A stretch of DNA of 64,000 nt from NCBI GenBank assembly GCA_946800325.1, contig OX326961.1:50122293-50186292 (forward strand), read 5' to 3'. This document shows positions 24,753 through 35,645 of this stretch, one piece after another; the stretch's first letter is position 1, and every line of letters begins with the position of its first letter. Origin of the DNA: Luzula sylvatica. Lineage: Eukaryota > Streptophyta > Magnoliopsida > Poales > Juncaceae. The notes below the pieces were generated by a model, which was given only the letters and a program-made list of their open reading frames with translations, did not search any database and was not told where the DNA came from. Made by a program: the position numbers and the translations under genes.

Positions 24753-26518
24753 TGTTAGGTTTTCGGGCAACCATATTGCACAGCGGAACTTACCCGAACT
24801 CCTTAAGCCATGGATCTGTGTATCGCTAATTAGATACGAAAGAAGAGTTTCAAAAATTTCACCTCAGATTTAGTTCAAATCTGGTTGAAGGAAGCTTGCA
24901 GAGATCACGTTGGTGTGCTCGAACCGGCACCACCCTCTATCGGTATCCACACGCGACTCGTCTAGACTGGATGTGAAGACCTCCGATGCTAGTCGGATCC
25001 TTCCTCCCTTCAGAAAATTTGCTTGGCTTCTCTTTTCTTTCACAAAGAAATTCTGCCAAGCTTCACTCTAATCTTTCTCTCTAAGAAAACTATTTTCTCT
25101 AAGTTTTACTCTCTAAATTCGAAATTCTTGAGTGTAAAATTCTGCACCAGAGATTGAGTGAATCTCTCTTATTTATGAAGAGGTTTGGTGTGTATTAATT
25201 CAAGTGGAAAACTCTTAGACTTCCAACCACTTTTGTGGCATCCAACACAAAAATATCTTTATCAAATGAATGATATCCTGGGTATTAATACCATGCATCA
25301 ATGCATGTAGCATTCAATTAATGCTTTACACCTTCTTTTCGAACAGAATAATATCCTCGTTCGAACAGAATAATATCCTCGCTCGAACAGAATAATATCC
25401 TCATTCAAACTGAATAATATCTATGTATTTGATTTTCTGTGTCCAGTCCAAACTTGTCTTTGTGTGTGACCCTATAGGTTTATTTAATGTTGGCAGCATA
25501 TTAAATCTCTATTTAAATATGCAAGTCATAATTGGCCTCTAGCAAGGCATTATGACTACCCAAATTAAATAAATGATTTGTGATCATAACCTATTTATCA
25601 AATAGACAAATTACTAGCTCTCTTGTTCATACGATATATGTTGATCAAAGACATGGTCAAATGTCATCCTTTCTAAATCAACTTAACTCTTTCCCGATAT
25701 AGAATTAGATTGAATGTTCAATTAGTATTAACAACATATGTTAATCTTATTGAGCGTGGCCACGCATTTCCTTAAATCCTAATTCATCAGGGGGCCCTGA
25801 GAGATATCTCTTTCAATCATGAAAGGAACAACTTCCATCTTGGTTATTCACATCCTCCAACATGCTTCATGTAATACCCAATGATGATCTTGATTACCCG
25901 ATTAAAGATAACAAAGAAACATATCTAAGTATCACAATTCACAGGTGAGAAATCTAATGATAACCTCAGGTCAAAGAACTAAAATTCTATTTGTTTATGA
26001 AAATATATATAATGACAATAACCATGTATATTCTCATAAGTTGGTCAGTCCAATATGTAGTCTCTAATACATATCTATATTCCATATTTGACATCACTAC
26101 ATCTCTATGTATTCCATGTCCATGATCAGTAAAACATAATCATCTCATATTCGAATATACTGGTGTACACATATATTATGTTTCCTTAGACATGTATATC
26201 TCTATATACATCATATATATGACCAGGGACATTTAGAATCATATTACGTTCATTGCTACAGTTTTACTATCATAATCACATATTATGATGATGTATAAAC
26301 TAGTGATACAATTCAAGGCTTATTCACATATTCCTAAATATGTTAAATAATCAGTACACGTATTAAATGAAACTTTAATTCAATATTAAAATATTAGATT
26401 AACAAACATAAATAATAATGATCATTCGTTTACATACAAGCTAAACAGTTCAGCCTAGGGTATTATTTAGTTCAGCCCAGGGCATTATTTCATTCAGCCT
26501 AGGGCATTATTTCCTTCA
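24753..26518 (-). mobile_element. LTR C, 1766 bp, probably a long solo LTR
   Basis: TGTTAGGTTTTCGGG ... ATTTCCTTCA has TG/CA ends and CTTAT on both sides (24748-24752 and 26519-26523). No ORF or PBS is present. A 22-bp unit (CGAACAGAATAATATCCTCG plus two bases) repeats four times at 25340-25427. Another 22-bp unit (TTCAGCCTAGGGCATTATTT plus two bases) repeats three times at 26451-26516. About 1 kb next to the 26518 end is homologous to the 3' non-coding internal regions of elements A and B+. Confidence 0.8.
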
Positions 26519-26682
26519 CTTATAATAAAACACCCCATTAATGAGGATTAATGAGCATCTTTAACGAAACTGTTATTCCAGAATTCGGACTACTGTCCGT
26601 CAGGACGCACCATAGTCCGTCACAACGGACGTATCCCATTTATTGTATTATCCATTACTATTCAGCTCCGTCATGACGGACC

Positions 26683-27636
26683 TGTTGGGTATCGGCGTCA
26701 CTACCGAGCCCCGCGCAGCGGATTGAGAGGCCCGGTCCGACCCGATCCCGAAGACCACGTCAACGACCCGAAAGTACGAATCATGTAAATGCAACTAAAC
26801 CTATGAATATAACTCTTATATACATAGAAACATACCACGTGAAATTGATCACGGTGAAGGGTTGTTCTTGCGTAGTTGCTGTCCTTGCTTCGATCTCGGT
26901 AACACACGCGTCCCACGCCCGCGCGATTCGACACCTAATCCGAAGCTCCGATTTGTCGTATACAACCGGATTTTCTCCGGTTCGTCTCCGACCTTGCTCG
27001 ACCTTGCTCTCGTTAGATCACAGTCCAGAATCTCAGATGAGATTCCTCTACTCGTATCCACCTCGAGCTCGCGTCTTTCGGTTGCAGCGAATTCCCCTAA
27101 AATTCCCGCAAAGTTGCTCAAATCAATCTCTAAATCCTCACAACTTGTCTCACAAGTTTCTCTCTTCTTCTCAAGAAATAGATCTGGCTGCCAGAGCCTG
27201 AGAGAGAGAGGTTACAGAGATTATATAATCAATCTCTGAATTAATGGGTATTAATGAGTATCAAAAACTGCTAATCCAGAATTCGGATCACTGTGCGTCA
27301 TGACGCACAATATGGTGCGTCATGACGCACAAGTCACATTTACTTGGATATAGCCGTTACACAGTGCACCGTCATGACGCACGATAACGTCCGTCATGAC
27401 GCACCACCGTCATGACGCACAACTTGGTGCGTCGTGACGGTATACTCACAGATTGGCTTTCTCAGAATTACTCTACTGTGCATCATGACGCACAATATGG
27501 TGCATCATGACGCACCACGTAATTTCTGCCAGATTTGCATAATCTTATTATGCATCCAATCGTTCCGACGAACACGTATGTTTGTCTACACTCATTTGTA
27601 CATTCAACTAGTTGATCTGTAACTGTATTTCCTTCA
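26683..27636 (-). repeat. 3' LTR of element A
   Basis: 954 bp, TGTTGGGTATCGGCG ... GTATTTCCTTCA. On the minus strand the order is a palindrome cluster (GTGCGTCATGACGCAC copies, about 27290-27520), a TATA-like TTATATAA near 27221-27230, then R/U5. Two palindromes here carry a GTGCATCATG variant that is intact in the 5' LTR. Confidence 0.93.
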
Positions 27637-27650
27637 GTCTCCCACTCAGT
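27637..27650 (-). promoter_or_regulatory. Polypurine tract of element A
   Basis: On the minus strand GAGTGGGAGAC directly abuts the 3' LTR start (TGAAGG), the position and composition of a copia plus-strand primer. Confidence 0.8.
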
Positions 27651-28747
27651 TCAAGATCCAACTAAAAAACGTACTAGCGTACATCTCATGTACACATAAC
27701 CTCAGGGATTGAAATTTAAGCCCGAAATAAGACAGCTCTATGTGTGACCGCGTAGGTTCGTATCAAGCAATGGTAGTAAACTTATGCCTAAGTTTACGGG
27801 CTCATGAGAGGGATCTAGGAAGAAATCCATCATAGCTTTCCCACGTTGAAAACGAAAAATGATTGTGATCATTTATACCCATCTCGAACGGTGGTGTTTA
27901 GTTCTCTTGTTCACGATATCCGTCAATCAAAAAGCACGGTGATAGTCATCCTTATAATTTGATTGACTAAACTTATTGTTTCGATACCGAATTGAATCAA
28001 CAAACACAATCGATATTAACAATTAATATCATTGACTCTGGCCAGAGATTTCGTTGATTAATTCATCCATAGGCCTAAGGGATATCTCTTTCTCTCGAAA
28101 GGAACAATTTCTATCTTGATGGCTCACATCAAATTCCGTGTTTCAGATAATACCCGATCATAATCCCATGACCATCCTGTTACAGATAGTGGAAGATTAT
28201 ATCTAAGCATTATGTTACGCACGAAAAATGATCCATGATCATCTCAAGTGTGAAGAACTAAGACCCCATTCGTTACGATTCCATCTACAATGACTAAACC
28301 ATGTCATGGTATCGCACTTTTGGTCAAGTCACAATATGCATAACCTAATGCATATCCATATTCCCGATTTGACAAACTCTTTGTCCTATGATTAGCAAAA
28401 CATAATCATCACCTCGGCGAATATGCTAGTGTACATCTTAGTCTATTATCTTATAATAGATATACTTATCACATAAGTATCCTAATCATGACTAGGGACG
28501 TTTTTGAAATATAACTTTTGAAATGTGACGGTTTTACTTAAACATGATCACGTATCACGTAGTCGCTCACACAAGTCATAAATCAAGGTTCGTGTAATCA
28601 AATTACACAACCATGCACAAGTTTTCATATAAGAGATAAATGCAAATGAAATATAAAATTTTTGAAATTGCCTTAATATAGCATAAGTCTTGGGTGATAC
28701 ATCGTTTACTACAAATAACGCATCATAACAACTATTGTTTTAGATAA
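27651..28747 (-). other. 3' non-coding internal region of element A
   Basis: About 1.1 kb lies between the pol stop codon and the polypurine tract. It is related to 45658-46959 of element B+ and to the right two thirds of LTR C (shared GATTATGTTTT, GGAATATGGATATG and GTGTGACC-type phrases). No ORF. Confidence 0.7.
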
Positions 28748-30391
28748 CTACAAACCAACATCCTCCTCTAGGTATCTCAAATCTATAGTTCTAGCATGAC
28801 GATCATGCTTCGCAATTGGAAGAGGTTTCGTAAACGGATCCGCCACATTCTCGTCAGTATCAATCTTCAAAATCACAACATCCTGCCTTTGTAAAATCTC
28901 ACGAATCAAGTGGAATTTAGGTAGGATGTGTTTGGAGCGATGATGCGATCTCGGTTCCTTGGCCTGTGCTATTGCTCCCGTATTGTCACAATACACAGCC
29001 ACGGGTTCCGAGATGCTCGGTACAACACCAAGTTCGGTCATGAACTTCTTGACCCAAACCGCCTCCTTTGCGGCTTCCGAAGCCGCGATGTATTCTGCTT
29101 CCGTCGTAGAGTCAGCAACAGTCGGTTGTTTGGAACTCTTCCATATAACCGCGCCACCGTTCAAGCAAAACACGTACCCACTTTGTGATCGAAAATCATC
29201 AGTACATGTTTGGAAACTGGCATCAGTGTAACCCGTTACAACCAATCCATTATCCTCGCCACCATATACTAAAAACTGGTCCTTAGTTCTTCGTAAGTAC
29301 TTAAGGATAGTTTTCAAGGCTTGCCAATGCGGATCACCTGGATTCGATTGGTAACGTGATAGGACACTTAATGCATACGATACGTCATGTCTCGTACATA
29401 TCATGGCATACATGATAGATCCAACCGCCGAAGCATATGGAACCTTATCCATATTATTTTTCTCTTCGCTCGATGTCGGACATTGAGCTTTCGAAAAATT
29501 TATACCACTCGACATGGGAAGAAACCCTTTCTTAGAGTTTTGCATGAAAAATCTTTTCAGCACCTTGTCGATGTACGTACTCTGACTTAGGCCGAGGAGT
29601 CTCTTGGATCTATCTCTATAGATCCTCACGCCTAAAATGTAGGCGGCCTCTCCTAAATCTTTCATAGCGAAACGAGTATTCAAATACTTCTTAACATCCG
29701 ATAACATCGGAATGTCGTTTCCTATGATCAATATATCGTCCACATAAAGAACAAGAAATGCTACGCGGCTCCCACTAACCTTCTTATATATACAAGGTTC
29801 TTCTTCGTTCTTGATAAAATCATACTCGCGTATGACTTCATCAAAACGAATGTTCCAACTCCGAGAAGCTTGTTTCAGCCCATAAATAGACCTTTGAAGC
29901 TTGCATACTTTCTTAGGATTCTTTGGATCGATAAAACCTTCGGGTTGTGTCATGTACACATCCTCCGATAAGTTTCCGTTAAGGAAAGCAGTTTTAACAT
30001 CCATTTGCCATATCTCATAGTCATAATATGCAGCTATGGCAAGGATAATCCTTATAGACTTAAGCATGGCTACCGGCGAAAACGTTTCATCATAGTCTAC
30101 ACCATGAATTTGCTTGAAACCTTTCGCAACTAACCGTGCTTTGTAAGTATGCACTTTCTGATCCATGTCGATTTTCTTCTTGAAAGCCCATTTACACCCG
30201 ACGGGTTTAACCAAGGGTGGTGGATCAATCAAGTTCCAAACTTGATTATCATACATGGATTGGATCTCGGACTTCATGGCATCATGCCATTTGTCGGAAT
30301 CTTCGCTCAACATAGCATCTTTGTAGGTTGTCGGCTCATCATCTATGAGTTCGACGTTGCCTTCATCAGTCACGATAAATCCATATCGTAC
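28748..30391 (-). CDS. pol: Element A reverse transcriptase-RNase H (truncated N-terminally)
   Basis: The frame of 541 codons reads copia RT: QMDVKTAFLNG with catalytic Asp at about residue 125, then YVDD at 210-213. RNase H follows: GYTDAS with Asp about 384, TEAEY with Glu about 425, and YCDN with Asp about 463. All catalytic acids are present. The first Met is internal. In an intact element this frame continues upstream into a linker and the integrase, but that joint is replaced by element H at 30391/30392. It should be read as part of a broken gag-pol, not as a separate gene. It lies 1.1 kb from the 3' LTR. Confidence 0.9.
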   Translation of the reverse strand, partial: VRYGFIVTDEGNVELIDDEPTTYKDAMLSEDSDKWHDAMKSEIQSMYDNQVWNLIDPPPLVKPVGCKWAFKKKIDMDQKVHTYKARLVAKGFKQIHGVDYDETFSPVAMLKSIRIILAIAAYYDYEIWQMDVKTAFLNGNLSEDVYMTQPEGFIDPKNPKKVCKLQRSIYGLKQASRSWNIRFDEVIREYDFIKNEEEPCIYKKVSGSRVAFLVLYVDDILIIGNDIPMLSDVKKYLNTRFAMKDLGEAAYILGVRIYRDRSKRLLGLSQSTYIDKVLKRFFMQNSKKGFLPMSSGINFSKAQCPTSSEEKNNMDKVPYASAVGSIMYAMICTRHDVSYALSVLSRYQSNPGDPHWQALKTILKYLRRTKDQFLVYGGEDNGLVVTGYTDASFQTCTDDFRSQSGYVFCLNGGAVIWKSSKQPTVADSTTEAEYIAASEAAKEAVWVKKFMTELGVVPSISEPVAVYCDNTGAIAQAKEPRSHHRSKHILPKFHLIREILQRQDVVILKIDTDENVADPFTKPLPIAKHDRHARTIDLRYLEEDVGL

Positions 30392-31320
30392 TGGTTTGGG
30401 TTGGAGCGTTCTTCATCCGAATCCGCGCAAGCAAGAAAACGAGCTTACTCTACTTCGATTGGGAGCTTTCTTCCAATTGACATCTTGCAAATCTCGAGCT
30501 CACTCAACCGGTACGGAGCTTACTTCGATTGGCGAGTGGATTGGTACGAAAGGAACACGTTGTGCGAGGCGACTAGCTCACTAGCATCTCAAGGCAACGG
30601 AGAAGGCATCCAAGACGAGACTCGAAGCTTACTTCATCTCTCTAGGTGTTTTCTTTCCTTTCTTGTAATTCTTGTAGTTTTAATTGAATTGGATTTGTGT
30701 AAAGAATTCTCGGTTTAATGAATCTTTAGTTTCTTGTTTACTTGAATCGAATCCTTGTTGGTGTTTTTACTTGATCTTTTGCTTTTAATTACTGCCTTTT
30801 AGGAAAAATTTATGCCCTTAATTCTCTTTTCGATTAAGTTTCTGCCTATTTAGATTAAGTTTCTTCTTAGAAAGTTAAAATTGTTTCTTTCATTGCGTAG
30901 ATCTTGATTTCTAGTTTCGGGAACTTTTTGAATCGTTGAATTTCATGAAATATTCGAATTGATATGACTCTTTGAAAATTGTCACTTAAACTAAAAACCT
31001 GCTGTTTACAGGGACTATTTTTCAGAGACCTGATTGTAATTAGTTAATAACTTTTTATTCCTTTGTCCAAATTGTTTGAAATTTTAGGATAAATTTAATA
31101 ATATTCAGACCTATGTCTACACAAAATTTCATTAATTTTGGAAACTTCGAAATAATTATTTTAAAGATCTGAATTTTATTCATTATTTGACGCATATACT
31201 CCTTGTGGAACGAACTTGCATATTACCACTATACACATATATTTTCCAAACTTGTTGATTGAATTGGTTTTCACATACAACGATATCTCGAATTAAAAGT
31301 GATCGAAAACCCGTTCATCA
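30392..31320 (+). repeat. Truncated 5' LTR of element H
   Basis: Matches 34717-35645 with about six mismatches seen by eye. The first about 650 bp, including the promoter (CCAAT and TATA), are missing, so this copy should not be transcribed from its own 5' LTR. Confidence 0.92.
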
Positions 31321-31340
31321 AATGGCGCCGCTGCCGGGGA
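31321..31340 (+). promoter_or_regulatory. Primer binding site of element H
   Basis: TGGCGCCGCTGCCGGGGA begins two bases after the LTR end. It resembles the tRNA-Asp primer site used by plant Tat/Athila-type Ty3 elements, with one difference from the common form. Confidence 0.8.
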
Positions 31341-31475
31341 GTAGTGTTTAAGTCAAATTTTGAATCAAACTTGCAATCTTGAGTGATATTTCTAATAGAA
31401 TTGATAAGTTTGAACTTGATATTTCACTAATTTCGAAAATTTTCTATTCTTGCAAGGAACACGGAGTAGAGCAAG

Positions 31476-32597
31476 ATGAATCATCAAGAAAGACTAAGAA
31501 CTTTTGGAGAATTGCTAACTCAAGAACAACCTCCAAGAAGATATCCAAAACACATGACGCTTAAAGAAATGATCGATCAAGATATCGAAGAATGGGAAGA
31601 AAGAAAAGAAAACGAAGCTCGAAAAAGGCTCGGTTGGCTCTCATGTTCCACCTCAAACCAATCACACAGCGAGACCCTTTGTCAATATCCCGTCTATGAA
31701 GCTCGCCAATACGAAAACGAATTCCCATGGGGTTATGAGACGCAATCTTATGCCGAAACCGCTAACAACTACTCAAACCCCATGTACTCATACCCCATAT
31801 ACGAACCTTCTCAAAACAAACTCGAATCTCAACATGAATTTGATTACCAAGATCCACAATTTCAATCCCAAAACGAAGATCAAGACCAAGAATTAAAAAG
31901 AATGATGGTTGAAATGATGGCGATGATGATGTCCCTTAAGCAAAAATATGAAGCCTATGAACAAAAATGTGAAGAAGTGAAACAAGAGATTAAAACCACC
32001 TCTCGACGACTCGGAAATATTCAATCCACCGTAAACGATCTAGATCAAAGAGTGACTCGTCTCGAGTTAGAGTATTCAAACGAGGAGATCGTGGAGGTTG
32101 AAGGTGACAAGAGTTCAAGTATGGGGGGATTCGATGAAGGCGTTGGAACGAGAACGACAATTGAAGAAGAAAAGGTGTCATTGGATTCGATTCTCCAAAA
32201 GACGGTTCAACTCACTCCAATCGATGAAAACGAGCAAGAAAGGAAATCTACAATTCTCCAAGGTGAAATCTTTCCATATATAATCCACTTTAATTCATTT
32301 AAGAACTATGATGCTTCTCATGATAGAAATTCACCTTGTGTAGATTTATCAAGGAAGTCAAGTACATTCGAGACACTCACGCCTCTTACAACGCCTCTCC
32401 AACAAAGGCCTTTAGAAGAAAAGCTTGGAAAAATCCAAGATGAAATAAAGAAACTCTTCACGCCAAGTTCAACTTACGCTAAACGAAAAATAATCATGGC
32501 AATCGCTCAAGTCTCCAATCTCTTAATGAGACTGCTCAAAGGCGGTCGTAAAGCCGCTAAAAGCATAAGCGCCTCATATAATCTCGAAATAGGCTAA
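31476..32597 (+). CDS. Unrecognised 373-residue protein of element H
   Basis: It is the only ORF between PBS and purine tract. Residues about 25-52 are highly charged (EEWEERKENEARKR). Residues 60-135 are rich in Tyr, Asn, Gln and Ser with repeated YPxYE-like patches. Residues about 138-200 form a convincing coiled coil (Met-rich, then LKQKYEAYEQKCEEVKQE). Residues 200-300 are acidic, and the C-terminus is basic (LLKGGRKAAKS). There is no CCHC knuckle, protease, RT or integrase motif. It may be a capsid-like gag or an element-specific accessory protein. It is followed by AGGGCGCTAGTTGGGAGGC, a phrase typical of plant Tat/Athila 3' regions. The function is unknown to me. Confidence 0.7.
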   Translation: MNHQERLRTFGELLTQEQPPRRYPKHMTLKEMIDQDIEEWEERKENEARKRLGWLSCSTSNQSHSETLCQYPVYEARQYENEFPWGYETQSYAETANNYSNPMYSYPIYEPSQNKLESQHEFDYQDPQFQSQNEDQDQELKRMMVEMMAMMMSLKQKYEAYEQKCEEVKQEIKTTSRRLGNIQSTVNDLDQRVTRLELEYSNEEIVEVEGDKSSSMGGFDEGVGTRTTIEEEKVSLDSILQKTVQLTPIDENEQERKSTILQGEIFPYIIHFNSFKNYDASHDRNSPCVDLSRKSSTFETLTPLTTPLQQRPLEEKLGKIQDEIKKLFTPSSTYAKRKIIMAIAQVSNLLMRLLKGGRKAAKSISASYNLEIG

Positions 32598-34065
32598 CTT
32601 TGGGTGTCTAGCCCAAAGACGTAAAAGAAAGGGCGCTAGTTGGGAGGCAACCCACGCACCAAAAAAAAAAAAATTCAGGTTTTATCTATCCATCTTTTTT
32701 CTATTTTAGTCGACATTTTTTTTTCGTATCTTTTCGCTTGAGGACAAGCTTGGAAATAAGTGTGGGGGGGATAATATTTGGATTTCCTTTGTATATATTC
32801 GCTTTTATTTTGCTTTTATGCTTTTATTTTGCTTTTATGAAAATTGAAAATTTGAAAAAAATTTGAAAAATTAAAAAAATTCTACCACCATTGTATATAT
32901 CATATTTTAAATCAATTTTTCGTGACCGTCCTCGATTTTTAAGCACTTAAATACTTGTTAAAGAAAAGGTTTTTCTCCACGATCAAGTCTAAACAATCAC
33001 ACATCTTCTTAAAAAGAATTTTCACCATCCAATTAAAGAATATTCTTTTTCTCAAATGAATATTAAAGAAAACAATAAACGGTCTTTTATGAGACTAATT
33101 TGGGATTCAATTCCGTCTATAATAAGATTTGCTTAAAGAAGTATTTATTTTAAATGATTTTTATTATGATTTACGTGGCACACCATTTTTGAATAAGAAC
33201 CCATTTTTAATTAAGAAATTCTAAAAAGTTTTATTCAACCATTTTTGGTAGTTTTTGCATTAGTTTAAAAATTTGACAACTTACACTTAAGGATCCTAAC
33301 CGTTCATGGCGACTTATGTTCCAACCAAACGGAATTTTATTTCGCTCGCGGTTTTTTCAAAAAGAATTCGCAATGGAGTAAGCCGGGCATGAGCGAACCG
33401 TACTCATGATCGGTTCGAAACATTGTGAATTAATATTTTATATAAAAATATTTCAATGAAAGAAGAAAGAAAAAAGAAAGAAAAAGAAAAAAAAAAGAAA
33501 AAAAGAAAAAGAAAAAAAAAAGAAAAAAAAGAAAAAAAAAGAAAAAGAAAAAGAAAATAGAAAAAAGCAAAAGAAAAAAAAGAAAAGAAAAAAAGAAAAA
33601 TATAAAATAATATTTTTGAGCAAAATTTAAGGAAATTTGGTTGGATTTAAGGAGGACCCAAGTACTTACGTACCGAGCGGTTATAAAAGTGAATTACTTA
33701 CATTTAAGGTCAACTTTTGCAAAAATGAAAAAAATTGGTTCTATTAATACTTTTAAAAGATTTTTCCTCTTTAATTATGTGGTGTTACGTTCATTATGTG
33801 GTGTTTAACTATCTTTTTCGAGTGAAAATCATTTCTTAATAAATATCTTAAAAATTCGCAAAATCCTCATTATAGAAGTTTGATATTTTGTTCCTCTTGA
33901 AATAACATATGATTAAGAGAGTATAAATATTTCTTGTGAAATTCAAATTTATGAGATAGTGTGATTACAATTTCAACAAAACCTAACTTGTATTTTTTGT
34001 GCTTAAAATATATTTTATTACGTTTTATTTTGTCGAGGACGACAAAAGCTAAGTGTGGGGGTATT
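32598..34065 (+). other. 3' non-coding region of element H with two purine tracts
   Basis: GAGGACAAGCTTGGAAATAA and GTGTGGGGGG (about 32740-32770) and a second CGAGGACGACAAAAGC with AAGTGTGGGGG directly before the LTR (about 34033-34062) repeat the same motif, suggesting an internal as well as a terminal polypurine tract. Between them lies AT-rich DNA with no ORF. Confidence 0.65.
33463..33603 (+). repeat. (AAAAAG)n purine tract
   Basis: About 140 bp of almost pure A/G with AAAAAG/AAAGAAAAAG units inside element H. Confidence 0.9.
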
Positions 34066-35645
34066 TGATAAGAGGAAAATTAAGCACATTTTTAGTATAT
34101 AATTTGGGGATTTTAGCTCTTTCAAATGACAACTTTTTGTATATAATTGTTCATATTTAAGATTGCAAGAATATTGCTTCACTAAGTGTGTTTTATTGAT
34201 AATTTTAGGTTTTTGGGCGAAAGTTTTTGGCATTCCAACAGTGTAGTTGTCTTCCTCTCCTCGCGCCGATAAAATCGATATATTATACTGTCCATTTCGG
34301 TACACGTATGAAGAAGGAGGCAAGAAATCTACCACACAAAAGTCTACACCAAATTCTATACGAAAACCACTCACACTATAACCACCATTCAGCCCACCTT
34401 CCTCACCTACAATTACCAAACTAACCTCAATCCTCTCAACCATCTCTTGACCAATGGGAAGGCTCCAAATACATTATAAATAGACCCCAAGGGCCCTTGG
34501 GCAGGATTTGCTTCTCTCTCCCTCTCCCTCGCTCTTCGGAGCACTTTCACGCCCACTATCTTTCTCTCCCCCTCTCTCCCTCTTAAGCAAGTCCAAGAAC
34601 CTTCAAGAACACGCAAGAATTGCAAATTCGAACGATAATTCTCTAGGATCGAGCACCGAATAGAAGGTTACTTCATTCGGTGATTTGGTCTACACTTCGA
34701 CGAAGATCGAGTTGTGTGGTTTGGGTTGGAGCGTTCTTCATCCGAATCCGCGCAAGCAAGAAAACGAGCTTACTCTACTTCGATTGGGAGCTTTCTTCCA
34801 ATTGACATCTTGCAAATCTCGAGCTCACTCAACCGGTACGGAGCTTACTTCGATTGGCGAGTGGATTGGTACGAAAGGAACACGTTGTGCGAGGCGACTA
34901 GCTCACTAGCATCTCAAGGCAACGGAGAAGGCATCCAAGACGAGACTCGAAGCTTACTTCATCTCTCTAGGTGTTTTCTTTCCTTTCTTGTAATTCTTGT
35001 AGTTTTAATTGAATTGGATTTGTGTAAAGAATTCTCGGTTTAATGAATCTTTAGTTTCTTGTTTACTTGAATCGAATCCTTGTTGGTGTTTTTACTTGAT
35101 CTTTTGCTTTTAATTACTGCCTTTTAGGAAAAATTTATGCCCTTAATTCTCTTTTCGATTAAGTTTCTGCCTATTTAGATTAAGTTTCTGCTTAGAAAGT
35201 TAAAATTGTTTCTTTCATTGCGTAGATCTTGATTTCTAGTTTCGGGAACTTTTTGAATCGTTGAATTTCATGAAATATTCGAATTGATATGACTCTTCGA
35301 AAATTGTCACTTAAACTAAAAACCTGCTGTTTCCAGGGACTATTTTTCAGAGACCTGATTGTAATTCGTTAATAACTTTTTATTCCGTTGTCCAAATTGT
35401 TTGAAATTTTAGGATAAATTTAATAATATTCAGACCTATGTCTACACAAAATTTCATTAATTTTGGAAACTTCGAAATAATTATTTTAAAGATCTGAATT
35501 TTATTCATTATTTGACGCATATACTCCTTGTGGAACGAACTTGCATATTACCACTATACACATATATTTTCCAAACTTGTTGATTGAATTGGTTTTCACA
35601 TACAATGATATCTCGAATTAAAAGTGATCGAAAACCCGTTCATCA
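34066..35645 (+). repeat. 3' LTR of element H
   Basis: 1580 bp with TG/CA ends. The promoter is recognisable: CCAAT at 34451-34455 and TATAAATA at 34475-34482, followed by a CT-rich leader (about 34510-34590). Solo LTR G (51052-52721) is a diverged member of the same family. H has no GTNCGT-ACGNAC palindromes where G has them. Confidence 0.92.

Larger units (their letters stand above)
30392..35645 (+). mobile_element. Element H: non-autonomous Ty3-type LTR element
   Basis: It has a 3' LTR of 1580 bp (34066-35645, TGATAAGAGGAAAA ... CCCGTTCATCA) and a 5' LTR of which only the last 929 bp remain (30392-31320). The two copies differ at about six positions. The PBS TGGCGCCGCTGCCGGGG after the 5' LTR and an AAGTGTGGGGG purine tract before the 3' LTR are typical of the plant Tat/Athila (Ty3/gypsy) group. 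It encodes only one unrecognised protein and no RT or integrase. Left-end loss and loss of adjacent A sequence were probably one deletion. The right flank is ATCCT, with no partner left. Confidence 0.85.

Noticed and set aside
25340..25430. CRISPR-like short regular repeats
   Set aside because: The 22-bp units are contiguous without spacers, lie in a plant LTR, and have no cas genes nearby.
24753..26518. LTR C as a complete small retrotransposon
   Set aside because: No internal LTR pair, PBS or purine tract can be seen between the ends. The long solo LTR reading fits better, although a deletion derivative is not excluded.
26803..27239. Frames of 125-132 codons duplicated at 39371-39807
   Set aside because: They lie in the two LTRs of element A and show no known domain. 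The duplication is explained by the LTR pair.
30149..30718. 189-codon plus-strand frame
   Set aside because: It starts antisense to the element A RT and runs into the 5' LTR of H, so it is a chance fusion frame. The same LTR frame recurs at 34714-35043.
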